A DNA stretch of 64,000 nt. Source: Maribellus luteus. Its GTDB lineage: Bacteria > Bacteroidota > Bacteroidia > Bacteroidales > Prolixibacteraceae. The stretch is taken from contig NZ_QWGR01000015.1 in the NCBI RefSeq assembly GCF_003576475.1, positions 1-64,000 on the forward strand. Direction: 5' to 3'. Shown one piece after another: positions 63,855 to 64,000 of the stretch; within the stretch, counting starts at the first letter, position 1; each line of letters begins with the position of its first letter. The notes under the pieces were generated by a model. The model worked only from the letters and a program-made list of their open reading frames with translations, made no database searches and was not told the origin of the DNA. The position numbers and the translations under genes are program-made.

Positions 63855-64000
63855 ACGATTAAATTTGTTTGTTTTGTTAAGCATTATATGCAATCCGGTT
63901 GGTATGAATTACGCTATTATGCTCATTTATTGGTTCTATTTCGATTATCCTTTTACTAAAAACGATGGAAGGACAAACCTACGACCACGAACTTCCGTCT

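Overview
The window is a piece of a Bacteroidota chromosome, most likely Bacteroidia of the Marinilabiliales/Prolixibacteraceae type (family placement is inference). The evidence is two SusC/SusD pairs, a hybrid two-component regulator, PorP/SprF and gliding-type C-terminal domains of the type IX secretion system (T9SS), a V-type ATPase operon of the Bacteroidetes layout, A-rich gene leaders in place of Shine-Dalgarno sites, and several TAnnTTTG-like -7 boxes.

Layout. 1-3914: 3' part of a giant repeat-rich T9SS surface protein followed by a PorP/SprF outer-membrane protein. 3933-5047: a small BFD-like [2Fe-2S] protein and an HD-domain hydrolase, both on the minus strand. 5229-5300: tRNA-Arg(CCG). 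5301-19160: an integrated genomic island of about 13.9 kb. Its right end carries a second copy of the tRNA 3' end with an encoded CCA and a terminator, next to a tyrosine recombinase. The island holds a broken gene, a minus-strand cluster of small genes around a RadC-like protein, a type I restriction-modification operon with a KAP-family NTPase between hsdS and hsdR, iteron-like repeats beside a possible replication-initiator-like protein, a highly structured RNA-like stretch, an unknown 136-aa protein and a TerB-like protein. No relaxase or conjugation gene is visible, so it looks like a non-self-transmissible, defence-bearing element.

19417-35242: a polysaccharide utilisation locus (PUL), all on the minus strand: SusC, SusD, a surface lipoprotein, a hybrid two-component system, then GH105, GH2 and GH29 enzymes. 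The regulator would sense a released oligosaccharide and drive uptake plus removal of unsaturated uronic acid, beta-linked sugar and fucose. 35456-39769: a thioredoxin-like protein and a large secreted M60-type peptidase with two flanking FISUMP domains and a T9SS sorting tail. 40270-42193: a NarX/NarL-type two-component pair on the plus strand.

42634-51855: V-type ATPase operon (two Usp-like proteins, E, DUF2764, A, B, D, I, K). 52086-63854: a second SusC/SusD locus on the minus strand with a FecR anti-sigma factor but no sigma-factor gene, a propeller/TPR lipoprotein with a CxxCH motif, a metzincin-like metalloprotease with a discoidin-like tail, and a DUF5077/DUF3472 lipoprotein. SusC in this locus carries the extra N-terminal STN signalling domain that goes with FecR, whereas SusC in the first PUL lacks it and sits beside a hybrid two-component regulator.
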